Assembly (NCBI RefSeq): GCF_900098925.1
Contig: NZ_LT622357.1
Location: forward strand, 451,496-515,495
Reading direction: 5' to 3'
Length of the DNA stretch: 64,000 nt
DNA from: Bacillus massiliglaciei
Lineage (GTDB): Bacteria; Bacillota; Bacilli; Bacillales; DSM-1321
Shown here: one piece after another, positions 45,640 to 53,996 of the stretch
Position numbering within the stretch: the stretch's first letter is position 1
Layout: the number at the start of each line of letters is the position of its first letter
Made by a program: the position numbers and the translations under genes
The notes under the pieces: model-generated
The model's database searches: none
What the model was told of the DNA's origin: nothing
What the model saw: the letters and a program-made list of their open reading frames with translations, nothing else

Positions 45640-45885
45640 AAAAAAACCTCCCATCCCAAAATTGGGACGAGAGGATTATGTATATCTTCCCGCGGTACCA
45701 CCCAGATTGGCGATGCATTTCTATCGCCCAGCTCACCATCCATAACGAGGATTACACGCCAGGCATTACTTCTGCCATTCACACCTGGGACTCCAAGGCG
45801 AGTTCACCATCTCTCCAGACTGACTTGCACCTACCGTCAGCTCTCTCTGCTGGAGAATAATCGCTACTATTCCTTTTCACAGTCT
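45640..45885 (-). ncRNA. Leucine T-box leader
   Basis: Stem I starts near 45883 with GACTGTGAAAAGGAATAGTA. The specifier loop reads GAACTCGCC with codon CTC (Leu) at 45800-45802. The T-box sequence GGGTGGTACCGCGG is at 45690-45703, followed by a terminator stem (45647-45674) and T-run. Uncharged tRNA-Leu should promote read-through into leuS. Confidence 0.96.
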
Positions 45886-45911
45886 TTTATAAGAATATTT
45901 TATTATATTTC

Positions 45912-45940
45912 ATTTTATTCAATTTCCGCTGGAAATGCAA
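45912..45940 (-). promoter_or_regulatory. leuS promoter
   Basis: TTGCAT (45935-45940), 17 bases, TAAAAT (45912-45917), just upstream of T-box stem I. Confidence 0.65.
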
Positions 45941-45993
45941 TATCAACATTACAAACATTATGGTCGCTTTTCCTCCAACTTATTCACCCTGCG

Positions 45994-46027
45994 GGAAAAA
46001 GTGACAGGACGGGAATCCCGTCCTGTC
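45994..46027 (-). terminator. ytzC terminator
   Basis: GACAGGACGGG / CCCGTCCTGTC stem (46003-46013, 46017-46027), leftward tail ACTTTTTC. Confidence 0.88.
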
Positions 46028-46031
46028 TCAT

Positions 46032-46295
46032 TTAATGCTGCAGAAAAATCATCTCATTCTTCAGCTGGTTCAGCTGTCTTCTTTTTCTGTCGAGCATTTC
46101 TCTCTGCTGGTCATTCGCACTATTATAGAGCCTTTCCAAATCGGTCAGCGACTCTTCAATATAACTTTGCGCATTTCTGTATGACTCATCCTCATAATGC
46201 TCCTGCCTTGATGCTTCTGTATATTCAAACTGGGCAAAGCGGAGAGTCCCTTCGGTTACCTCTAAAAATTGGTCCAAGCTTTCTCTAGTTGCCAT
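46032..46295 (-). CDS. ytzC: YtzC-like DUF2524 protein
   Basis: 87-aa charged, wholly helical protein (coiled-coil-like, DLERLYNSANDQQREMLDRK). Matches DUF2524/YtzC by length, composition and position next to leuS and ytqA. Function unknown. ATG after GAGGAGGGCTAAAAT. Confidence 0.83.
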   Translation of the reverse strand: MATRESLDQFLEVTEGTLRFAQFEYTEASRQEHYEDESYRNAQSYIEESLTDLERLYNSANDQQREMLDRKRRQLNQLKNEMIFLQH

Positions 46296-46518
46296 ATTTT
46301 AGCCCTCCTCATTCCATTTTGATGATACATCACCATCCCGGTTAGTTTATGTAAGAGGATAAGGAAATAAACTTTCGGAAAGTATTTCAAAATAGAACAA
46401 CTCGCTTGTAAAATGTACAGCCACGGGGCTCCTTTCTGCATTCATTTTTTTCCCTTTTAAATTGTTGTATAATGAAGGACAGCTTGTGGAAATAAGGCTC
46501 TGAAGGAGGCTGCCAAAG

Positions 46519-47478
46519 ATGGACAACCCATTTAAATATGCTGCAGATCAAAAACGTTATCATACATGGAATTATCATTTACGCAAAGAGTTTGGACATA
46601 AAGTTTTTAAAGTCGCCTTAGACGGCGGGTTCGACTGCCCAAATAGGGACGGCACGGTCGCTCATGGCGGCTGTACCTTCTGCAGCGCTTCAGGTTCGGG
46701 CGATTTTGCCGGAAACCGGGCGGAGCCGCTGGACGTTCAGTTTAAGAAAATAAGTGAGAAGATGCATCATAAATGGAAAGATGGCAAATACATGGCCTAC
46801 TTTCAGGCATTCACTAATACACACGCCCCCGTTGAAGTGCTCCGCGAAAAATATGAATCCGTTTTGAAACAGGACGGCGTTGTCGGTCTTTCCATTGCCA
46901 CACGTCCAGACTGTCTCCCGGATGACGTTGTAGAATATCTGGCAGAATTAAACCAGCGCACCTATTTGTGGGTCGAACTCGGTCTGCAGACCGTTCATGA
47001 ACAAACGGCAGATCTGATTAATCGGGCCCATGATTTTGACTGTTACAAGGAAGGTGTTGCAAAACTTCGCAAACACGGAATCCAAGTCTGTTCGCATATT
47101 ATCAACGGTCTTCCTCAAGAAAGCGCGGACATGATGATGGAAACAGCACGGGAAGTCGCGAAGCTGGATGTACAGGGAATCAAAATTCATCTTCTCCATT
47201 TGCTGAAAGGAACCCCTATGGTCAAGCAATATGAAAAGGGAATGCTTACCTTCCTAAACCGGGATGAATACATCCATCTAGTCTGTGACCAGCTGGAGAT
47301 CCTTCCTCCCGAAATGATCGTTCACCGCATTACCGGCGACGGTCCCATCGATTTAATGATTGGACCTATGTGGAGTGTGAACAAGTGGGATATCTTAAAT
47401 GGAATCGATGATGAACTGAAGCGCCGCAATAGCTGGCAGGGAAAATATTTTTCAGTGACCAAGGCAGTGGAGGCATAA
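46519..47478 (+). CDS. ytqA: Radical SAM tRNA-modification enzyme YtqA (MnmL)
   Basis: 319-aa radical SAM protein (TIGR01212 family). The cluster cysteines are in CPNRDGTVAHGGCTFC, an unusual long C-X11-C-X2-C spacing typical of this family. SIATRPDCLPDDVVEYLAEL and LWVELGLQTVHEQTADLINR are conserved barrel segments. Recent work assigns B. subtilis YtqA (MnmL) to mnm5(s2)U34 formation in tRNA. It lies 4 bases upstream of ytqB on the same strand, so the two are coupled. ATG behind GAAGGAGGCTGCCAAAG. Confidence 0.92.
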   Translation: MDNPFKYAADQKRYHTWNYHLRKEFGHKVFKVALDGGFDCPNRDGTVAHGGCTFCSASGSGDFAGNRAEPLDVQFKKISEKMHHKWKDGKYMAYFQAFTNTHAPVEVLREKYESVLKQDGVVGLSIATRPDCLPDDVVEYLAELNQRTYLWVELGLQTVHEQTADLINRAHDFDCYKEGVAKLRKHGIQVCSHIINGLPQESADMMMETAREVAKLDVQGIKIHLLHLLKGTPMVKQYEKGMLTFLNRDEYIHLVCDQLEILPPEMIVHRITGDGPIDLMIGPMWSVNKWDILNGIDDELKRRNSWQGKYFSVTKAVEA

Positions 47479-47482
47479 AGGA

Positions 47483-48055
47483 ATGAAGTTAGAACGTATA
47501 TTATCTTTTGCAAAAACGCTGCTGAGCAAGGCTGTACAGCCAGGTGATATCGCAGTTGACGGTACGATGGGCAATGGCCACGATACAGCCTTTCTCGCCA
47601 ATTTAGTGGGAGACAGCGGTCATGTCTATGCTTTTGATATCCAGCAGGAAGCAATCCGCAATACAGGCGAAAGGCTGAAAAAGGACGGATTAGATTCCCG
47701 CTGCACCCTTTTCCATATGGGACATGAGCAGATGAAACAGCAAATTCCAAGCAGTCCATTCCATCAAATCACGGGTGTCGTTTTTAATCTTGGATATTTG
47801 CCTGGAGGCGACAAAACAATTGTGACCCGCTCTCATACAACCATTCAGGCAATCGAAGGACTGCTCGATATCATGGCTCCAGAGGGCATTATTGTGCTCG
47901 TCATTTACCATGGACATCCTGAAGGTGCTGTCGAACGTGATGAACTGATGGACTATGTGAGAAATCTTCCGCAAGATCAAGCGCATGTCCTTGAATATCG
48001 CTTCCTCAATCAAGCGAACCATCCTCCATTCATCGTAGCAATTGAAAAACGCTGA
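47483..48055 (+). CDS. ytqB: tRNA wobble uridine methyltransferase YtqB (MnmM)
   Basis: 190-aa class I SAM-dependent methyltransferase (rRNA_methylase/YtqB family). SAM-binding motif VDGTMGNGHDTAFLA near residue 27, VYAFDIQQEAI motif II, and VVFNLGYLPGGDK with the NLGYLPGGD catalytic loop. The family methylates nm5s2U to mnm5s2U at tRNA position 34. Follows ytqA directly. Confidence 0.92.
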   Translation: MKLERILSFAKTLLSKAVQPGDIAVDGTMGNGHDTAFLANLVGDSGHVYAFDIQQEAIRNTGERLKKDGLDSRCTLFHMGHEQMKQQIPSSPFHQITGVVFNLGYLPGGDKTIVTRSHTTIQAIEGLLDIMAPEGIIVLVIYHGHPEGAVERDELMDYVRNLPQDQAHVLEYRFLNQANHPPFIVAIEKR

Positions 48056-48106
48056 GATGAACTAGTTTTGATAAAATACGCCTGAGTCAAATTTAATACA
48101 GATTGG

Positions 48107-48154
48107 CAAAAGGCCTTCAGAATGAGACCATTCTGAAGGCCTTTTGTCTTTTTG
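48107..48154 (+). terminator. ytqAB terminator
   Basis: Perfect 17-base stem (48107-48123 with 48130-48146, loop of 6) and TCTTTTTG tail. Confidence 0.93.
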
Positions 48155-48213
48155 AGATTTTTTAGGCATTTTATAGTCTAATTTTAAGCAAAATGCTCTT
48201 CGAGTATTCTAAT

Positions 48214-48843
48214 TTAGGCCATAGCCGAAGCTTGCCATGTCCAATCGGCAACTTTCTTTAAGTTCATGGCAGTAAAAATAAGCATCGCCTACCTTCTTCT
48301 TTTTCAAATGTATCTGGTGGAAATGGTTTCTTCCCATGATCACCTCGATCTTGATTCAATTCTTCTTGAAGTTTAGCTTCATATGCCCGAGTCTCTTTAC
48401 GAACTATCTTCTGTTCGAATTTACGTTTATTCGCGCTTGCTTTAACATGTGCTGAATCGATGAAGACCTGGTCAGCACTTAGTAGTCCTTTATCTGCAAT
48501 TTCTTTAGGAATCTTTGAAACCATGTTCATAATTTTTACCGAGGTAGAAAAGTACGGCACTTCTGAATGAAACCCAAACCCTAAAAACCAGCGATACGCC
48601 ATATTCGTTTCAATTTTTCTTATTGTTTGACGCATGGAACGAATTCCAAATACATATTGAACAAATGTCATTTTAATGAATACAGTGATTAACTAGTGGA
48701 TAGATGAAAGAAAAATCAATAGTTGATTCAAACTTTCTGACCAGATGATCCTGTGGTACAAGCTTCTCTATTGTAATCATTTCCATTTGATCACGTTCAC
48801 TTATTTGATTTTTTGTGACATCATATCCATTCACCTCAGACAT
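48214..48843 (-). pseudogene. IS1182-family transposase remnant
   Basis: Leftward pieces of one transposase in different frames: N-terminus from ATG 48843 (ISERDQMEMITIEKLVPQDH ... DFSFIYPLV) to a stop near 48676; then MTFVQYVFGIRSMRQTIRKI and AYRWFLGFGFHSEVPYFST (48671 onward); then KEIADKGLLSADQVFIDSAH; and finally MNLKKVADWTWQASAMA ending at 48214. Most of the catalytic domain is gone through at least three deletions. Not functional. Confidence 0.9.
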
Positions 48844-48866
48844 TTATTTAGAAAGGAGTGAATTGT

Positions 48867-48980
48867 AGTGCAGGCGGCGACTCCTGCGGGAAAAGCGTGA
48901 AGGCCGATACCCGCAGGAGCAAAGCGACGAGGAGGATTGGGACACGCCCGCGGAAAGCGTCCGCCGAAACGAAAATCAAC
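48867..48980 (+). repeat. Bacillus GC-rich dispersed repeat
   Basis: About 114 bases, much more GC-rich than its surroundings: TGCAGGCGGCGACTCCTGCG, hairpin CTCCTGCGGG / CCCGCAGGAG (48881-48890, 48910-48919), and the end CCCGCGGAAAGCGTCCGCCG then GAAAATCAAC. This is a known type of intergenic repeat in Bacillus genomes. Confidence 0.8.
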
Positions 48981-49031
48981 TAACACTATTTCCTCAAAGG
49001 GAAATTTGATATTTTTTTGGTTTGGTACTGC

Positions 49032-49090
49032 ATGGATTACCGTTCCTGGACGCTTTTTCGGGTGTACGGCTCGAGCCCGCAGTCTCTCCC
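49032..49090 (-). repeat. Second, inverted copy of the Bacillus repeat (partial)
   Basis: GATTACCGTTCCTGGACGCT followed by TTTTCGGGTGTACGGCTCG mirrors the 3' end of the copy at 48867-48980. The rest of the gap to acoC (49091-49163) shows nothing recognisable. Confidence 0.6.
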
Positions 49091-49163
49091 TCACTGAAAT
49101 CCCCTGCATAATAACACCCCCGATCATTGTCTTTTTACTGACAAGTTCGAGGGCATTTAAAGA

Positions 49164-50402
49164 CTATAATAAAAGTGTATATGGCTTTTCTAAATAGGTA
49201 ACGACTCTCGCTAAGAACTCTGCAGCGGGCGCCCCGTCAATGATTTGATGGTCAAAGGTTAAGCTTAATGGCAGCTCCTTGCTTTTAACCGGCTTTCCTT
49301 GTTCGTCTAAGGTTAGTTTTTCCTGAAGACTGGCCACCCCTAATATGCCAGTCTCTGGTGTGTTTAAAATGGGAGTGAAATATTCTACACCGCTTTGCCC
49401 AAGGTTCGTAATCGTAAAGGTAGAACCCGTTACCTGGTTATTTTCAAGGTCTCCTTCTCGTGCAGCCTGCGCTGTACTCGCAATGGCCCCGCTGAGGTCT
49501 TTCAGACCCATCCGATGGGCGTCCCGAATGACTGGAACCATAAGACCGTCAGATAAAGCAGTCGCCATTCCAAGATGCACTTCTTCGAACGTTTTAAAAC
49601 CAACTGTATTTGGTTCATACCAGCTGTTCATCTCAGGAAACTCTCTTAATGCAAGAACAGCGGCTTTGGCTACACAGGCCGTAACACTGAGACTGCCCCC
49701 GATTTCTGTTTCAGTCAGATGATTTTTCAAATCCGTTTTAAACTTCATAAAAGCCGTTAAATCAGCTTTTCTATGAAGAGTCAATTGCGCCGTCTGGGCC
49801 ATACTGTTCCTCATTCTCTTAGCAATGACCTTCCGCATTCCTGCGAGTCCCGCACCAACACTTTCGGCGGCCGGTATATTCGGCACGGCTTGTAGTTCAA
49901 CCGCTGAGGCTGCTTCTTTAGAAGCGGAGTGTTCAAAAGCTTCAATATCCCTGCGGGTAATACGATTATTGCTTCCTGTTCCTTTAACCAAAGCAAGATC
50001 GATGCCTTTCTCTTTAGCGAGCTTTCTGGCAAGCGGACTGGCAAAAATGCGTTCTGATCGAGTTTCAATTGGCTTTTCAATAGAAAAAACATGCTGTTGA
50101 TTAAGATGATTTTCTTGTTTTTCTTCAGTGTTTGTTCCGCTTGCCGGAGAAGCAATCTTTTCCCCTTCTTGAGCGACAATTCCGATTACCTCTTTAACCG
50201 GCACCTCTGCCCCTTGATCGGCAATAACTTTTACTAAAATTCCGTCTGCCGGTGATTCCACATCCATCGTCAATTTTTCAGAGCTGATCGTGCAAATAGG
50301 CTCTCCCTTTTTAACAGGTTCTCCCTCTTTTTTCACCCACTCGTCCACATTTCCGCTTTTCATGGTTAATCCTAACTTTGGCATTAAAATATCTGTTGCC
50401 AT
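49164..50402 (-). CDS. acoC: Dihydrolipoamide acyltransferase E2 (AcoC-like)
   Basis: 412-aa E2 subunit. Lipoyl domain at 1-80 with modification site in ISSEKLTMDVESP (lipoyl-Lys), peripheral subunit-binding domain about 118-155 (FASPLARKLAKEKGIDLALVKG), catalytic domain with C-terminal motif LTFDHQIIDGAPAAEFLA (His-XXX-Asp-Gly). ATG 50402 has AAGGCGGTGAATTGG; GTG 50411 is an alternative. Last gene of the aco operon. Together with E1 alpha, beta and E3 it forms an acetoin or 2-oxoacid dehydrogenase complex; AcoR linkage favours acetoin. Confidence 0.9.
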   Translation of the reverse strand: MATDILMPKLGLTMKSGNVDEWVKKEGEPVKKGEPICTISSEKLTMDVESPADGILVKVIADQGAEVPVKEVIGIVAQEGEKIASPASGTNTEEKQENHLNQQHVFSIEKPIETRSERIFASPLARKLAKEKGIDLALVKGTGSNNRITRRDIEAFEHSASKEAASAVELQAVPNIPAAESVGAGLAGMRKVIAKRMRNSMAQTAQLTLHRKADLTAFMKFKTDLKNHLTETEIGGSLSVTACVAKAAVLALREFPEMNSWYEPNTVGFKTFEEVHLGMATALSDGLMVPVIRDAHRMGLKDLSGAIASTAQAAREGDLENNQVTGSTFTITNLGQSGVEYFTPILNTPETGILGVASLQEKLTLDEQGKPVKSKELPLSLTFDHQIIDGAPAAEFLARVVTYLEKPYTLLL

Positions 50403-50415
50403 CCAATTCACCGCC

Positions 50416-51453
50416 TTAAACTAAAATGGTCTTTTTCAAATCAACAATAATATCTTCCGCCGCTTTTATGACTTTTGCTGCGTTTGGAATATACAGATCC
50501 TCTAAATTCTTTGCAAATGGAACAGGTGTGTTCGGCGCGCATACACATTTAACCGGTGCATCCAAATAATCAAACGCTTTGTCTGCCACAACACTTGCGA
50601 TATCTGTAGCCGTATTATTATGTGGGTTTGACTCATCGATCACGATTAGCCGATTCGTTTTCTTAACAGAATTGATGACCGTTTCTTGATCCCACGGGGC
50701 TACTGTCAACAGATCAATGATTTCAACTGAAACCCCTTCCTCTCCTAAACGGTCTGCAACCTCTTCTGCCACATACAGCATTTTTCCGATAGAAACAATC
50801 GTTAAGTCTGAGCCTTCTCTTCTGACCTTGGCTTTTCCTATTTCCACCGTGTAATGTCCTTCCGGAACCTCCCCTTTCACTCCGTAGATTGTTTTATCTT
50901 CTGAAAAAACTACGATGTTATCATCCTCAATCGCTGAAAGCATCAGCCCTTTTGCATCATATGGGTTTGAAGGAACGACCACTTTAATTCCTGGAATGGA
51001 ACCAAGGATTCCATAGTAAGATCCTGAATGCTGGGCTGCCGCTGAGGCTCCCGCCCCGTGATTTGTACGGACCGTCATCGGGATAGTTGCCTTCCCCCCG
51101 AACATATAACGCATTTTAGATCCTTGAGCCAGAAGTGTATCAAAGCAGAATCCAATAAAGTCATTAAACATTAATTCCGGAACAGGTCTCAGTCCTGTTG
51201 CCGCCGCGCCTACAGCTGCTCCCATATACCCCATCTCAGAAATAGGCGTATCAATCACACGCTCTGTTCCGTACTTTTCAACGAGACCCTTCGTTAAACC
51301 GAATACGCCTCCCCAGGCCCCTGTTTGATTTAAATGTTCTACAGTAGCTCCGCCTGCTATATCTTCGCCAAGCAAAATGACTCGTTCATTCTTTTCCATA
51401 GCTAGGTCCAGTGCCTCATTGATCGCTTGCATCATTGTGATTTTTCTTTCCAT
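50416..51453 (-). CDS. acoB: E1 beta subunit (AcoB-like)
   Basis: 345-aa transketolase-like beta chain of a TPP-dependent dehydrogenase. Conserved TMMQAINEALDLAMEKN, RVIDTPISEMGYMGAAVGAA, and the C-terminal transketolase domain LIVIDESNPHNNTATDIASV. It sits 24 bases after the alpha subunit, and the acoC start follows 13 bases later. Acetoin-dehydrogenase type is inferred from the adjacent AcoR. Confidence 0.9.
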   Translation of the reverse strand: MERKITMMQAINEALDLAMEKNERVILLGEDIAGGATVEHLNQTGAWGGVFGLTKGLVEKYGTERVIDTPISEMGYMGAAVGAAATGLRPVPELMFNDFIGFCFDTLLAQGSKMRYMFGGKATIPMTVRTNHGAGASAAAQHSGSYYGILGSIPGIKVVVPSNPYDAKGLMLSAIEDDNIVVFSEDKTIYGVKGEVPEGHYTVEIGKAKVRREGSDLTIVSIGKMLYVAEEVADRLGEEGVSVEIIDLLTVAPWDQETVINSVKKTNRLIVIDESNPHNNTATDIASVVADKAFDYLDAPVKCVCAPNTPVPFAKNLEDLYIPNAAKVIKAAEDIIVDLKKTILV

Positions 51454-51477
51454 TCCTTACATCCCCTTTCAAAATTA

Positions 51478-52434
51478 TTAGGCAAAGACATCTTCATATA
51501 AGGATTCCGGTCTTGGCTCCGGACTTTCTTCCGCAAATTGAATGGCTGCCTGAATCCTCTCTTCCGCTATTTTTTCAATTTCATTTGCTTCAATCTCTGA
51601 CATTAAACCGCTTTCAATAGCCTGCTTCCTAAAAAGCGGAATACAATCTTTTTCGGCGAGTTCTTTCTCTGCCCCCTCCTTGGCTTTATACTTTTGCTCA
51701 TCTCCCTCAAAATGGCCGTAGTTCCGATAGGTTACGCATTCTAGGAGCGTTGGCCCTTCTCCATTTCTGGCGCGCGCAATAGCTTTTTCTGCCTGCTCAT
51801 ACACTTCCAGCACATTTTTCCCATCCACTCTGACACCCGGCATGTTATAGGCCGCGCTGCGTTCTGCAATCGTTTTTGAACCAGAGGCATAGGTTTGCGG
51901 TGTAGCCTCTGCAAACATGTTATTTTCACAAACAAAGACAACAGGCAATTTCCATATAGAAGCTAAGTTAAGCCCTTCGTGAAATGTTCCTTCATTGGCT
52001 GCGCCGTCTCCAAAGAAACAAACCGCCACACGATCTGTTTTTAAATATTTATTTCGGAGACCGGCCCCAACCGCTAAAGGAAAACCTCCGCCTACCATCC
52101 CGTTTGCCCCGAGCATTCCCTTATCAATATCAGCAATATGCATGGATCCGCCTTTCCCTTTGCACAGTCCTGTTTCCTTTCCGTAAATTTCAGCCATCAT
52201 TCCATTTAGATCGCATCCTTTGGCAATACAGTGTCCATGGCCTCTGTGAGTGCTCGTAATGTAATCGCTGTCATTTAGATGTGCACAAACAGCAGTTGCG
52301 ATAGCTTCTTCCCCGGCGTATAAGTGCACAAAACCAGGGATTTCCCCAGCCGCAAATAAAGTATGAACCTGATCTTCAAATTGGCGAATTTCATTCATCT
52401 TTTCATATATCCATAAGGCTTCCTTCTTTTTCAT
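51478..52434 (-). CDS. acoA: E1 alpha subunit (AcoA-like), TPP-binding
   Basis: 318-aa TPP-dependent alpha chain. TPP motif GDG-X-N runs FFGDGAANEGTFHEGLNLAS then VFVCENN; active-site region YITSTHRGHGHCIAKG. RBS AGGAGGAAACAAG. 18 bases after the lipoamide dehydrogenase gene. Catalyses decarboxylation/cleavage of the substrate and transfer to lipoyl-E2. Confidence 0.9.
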   Translation of the reverse strand: MKKKEALWIYEKMNEIRQFEDQVHTLFAAGEIPGFVHLYAGEEAIATAVCAHLNDSDYITSTHRGHGHCIAKGCDLNGMMAEIYGKETGLCKGKGGSMHIADIDKGMLGANGMVGGGFPLAVGAGLRNKYLKTDRVAVCFFGDGAANEGTFHEGLNLASIWKLPVVFVCENNMFAEATPQTYASGSKTIAERSAAYNMPGVRVDGKNVLEVYEQAEKAIARARNGEGPTLLECVTYRNYGHFEGDEQKYKAKEGAEKELAEKDCIPLFRKQAIESGLMSEIEANEIEKIAEERIQAAIQFAEESPEPRPESLYEDVFA

Positions 52435-52452
52435 CTTGTTTCCTCCTCTTCC

Positions 52453-53805
52453 TTATTCATGAATGGCTTTAAACAGGATACTCTCAGCCGCTTCCCCTAT
52501 CGTCTCTGACAAATTGGGGTGCCCAAATATAAGAGAGCCCAGTTCTTCCAAGCGGCCTTCTGAGTGTTTCACCGCAAGAATTTGGTTGATTAGTTCAGTT
52601 GCGTTTACCCCGACTACAACGGCTCCCAAAATCTCATGATACTTGTTTTCCGTAATGATTTTTACAAACCCTTCTGTCTCTCCCATAGCGATGGCTCTTC
52701 CATTGGATTGAAAGTTCATTTTCTTTGTTATCACATCATATCCTTTTATTTTCGCTTCCTCTTCACTTAAACCAAAGGAAGCAATTTCAGGATGGGTGTA
52801 CACACACCTTGGGATTTCCTCTTGCTTTACTTTCGGAGGACCTTCATTAAGAATAGCCGAAACAGCCGCTAACCCTTCTTGGCTTGCTGCATGGGCAAGC
52901 TGATAGCCCCCGATTAGATCTCCTATTGCGTACACATGATTTCTGCTCGTTAAATAGCTGCTATTTACTTTAATGAATTTTTTTCCTGCATCCAGCTCTA
53001 AATCTAATTCAGCCGCAATCTCTAAATTGGCTTTCCTGCCTGTTGCGACAAGCAAATGGGTAAAAGGAATTTTTTGCTCCTCTGTATATACACAGCCATC
53101 AGTAACTTCAGATATCGCCGCATTTGTCATATAGCGAATGCCCAGCTGTGCCATTTTCTTTTTTATCACTTCGCGTGCATCCAGATCTTCTGTTAACAGA
53201 ATGTCATCGGCTGCTTCAATAACCGTTACCTTTGTGCCAAGGGGAGCCATAGCAAAGGCCAGTTCAATACCGATCACCCCTCCGCCAATAATAATCAGTT
53301 CTTTCGGCTGTTCCTGAAGATCAAAAAACTGATCAGTTGTGTAATAAGGGACTTGGTCAAGTCCTTTAATAGGAGGAACAAAAGGTCTGCTTCCTGTTGC
53401 AAGGATTAAATCTTTGCCCTTGAACTCCTGATTATTAACTGAGACAGCCAAATGGTCCATAACCGCTGCTTTCCCCTTAATGAGGGTAATATTGTTTTTT
53501 TTCAATAAGTACTCAATTCCCTGTAGTAACGTTCCTACCACTTTATCTTTACGTTCTACAAGTCTTGAATAGTCGATATGCCCGACTTCAGCTGATATCC
53601 CATAAGAATTCGCTTTTTTAATCTGTTCTGCCCATTCTCCGTGCTGCAAGAATGTCTTGGATGGAATACAGCCGACATTCAGACACGTTCCGCCGAGAGA
53701 CGCCTTTTCAATGATGGCCACTTTCTTCCCTTTTTGGGCCGCCCTGATCGCAGCTACATATCCTCCCGGTCCGGCGCCAATCACTAGTAAGTCAAAGTGC
53801 TTCAA
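52453..53805 (-). CDS. acoL: Dihydrolipoamide dehydrogenase E3 (AcoL-like)
   Basis: 450-aa flavoprotein disulfide reductase: FAD site LVIGAGPGGYVAAIRAAQKG, redox disulfide GGTCLNVGCIPSK, NAD site ELIIIGGGVIGIELA, and dimer-interface HPNLSETIGEAAES. Frame is open from ATG 53826, but TTG 53805 follows GGAGGGAAGGA and keeps the usual N-terminal length, so TTG is preferred. First gene after the sigma-54 promoter; the order L-A-B-C differs from B. subtilis A-B-C-L. Confidence 0.9.
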   Translation of the reverse strand: MKHFDLLVIGAGPGGYVAAIRAAQKGKKVAIIEKASLGGTCLNVGCIPSKTFLQHGEWAEQIKKANSYGISAEVGHIDYSRLVERKDKVVGTLLQGIEYLLKKNNITLIKGKAAVMDHLAVSVNNQEFKGKDLILATGSRPFVPPIKGLDQVPYYTTDQFFDLQEQPKELIIIGGGVIGIELAFAMAPLGTKVTVIEAADDILLTEDLDAREVIKKKMAQLGIRYMTNAAISEVTDGCVYTEEQKIPFTHLLVATGRKANLEIAAELDLELDAGKKFIKVNSSYLTSRNHVYAIGDLIGGYQLAHAASQEGLAAVSAILNEGPPKVKQEEIPRCVYTHPEIASFGLSEEEAKIKGYDVITKKMNFQSNGRAIAMGETEGFVKIITENKYHEILGAVVVGVNATELINQILAVKHSEGRLEELGSLIFGHPNLSETIGEAAESILFKAIHE

Positions 53806-53891
53806 GAGTTCCTTCCCTCCTATCATGAAAGATCATACTTTTTTCCAGGAATGAAACCATCCATCGCGATTTGATTTCAATTAGTTATAAA

Positions 53892-53907
53892 TGCAAATCT
53901 TGTGCCA
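53892..53907 (-). promoter_or_regulatory. Sigma-54 promoter of aco operon
   Basis: Leftward TGGCAC (53902-53907), five bases, TTGCA (53892-53896): full consensus. It lies about 87 bases before the acoL start. Confidence 0.93.
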
Positions 53908-53952
53908 GGATTGAAGCCTATTGATTACAGGAGTTTTATGGACAGAAAAAAC

Positions 53953-53990
53953 AAAAAATGCGACATCCGTTTCAATTCGTCGCATTTTTT
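53953..53990. terminator. Bidirectional-looking terminator after acoR
   Basis: AAAAAATGCGAC / GTCGCATTTTTT perfect 12-base stem (53953-53964, 53979-53990); separates acoR from the sigma-54 promoter. Confidence 0.88.
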
Positions 53991-53996
53991 CTCACT

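Noticed and set aside
48831-49127. 98-codon frame across the GC-rich repeat
   Set aside because: Made of repeat sequence; typical spurious ORF in this repeat family.
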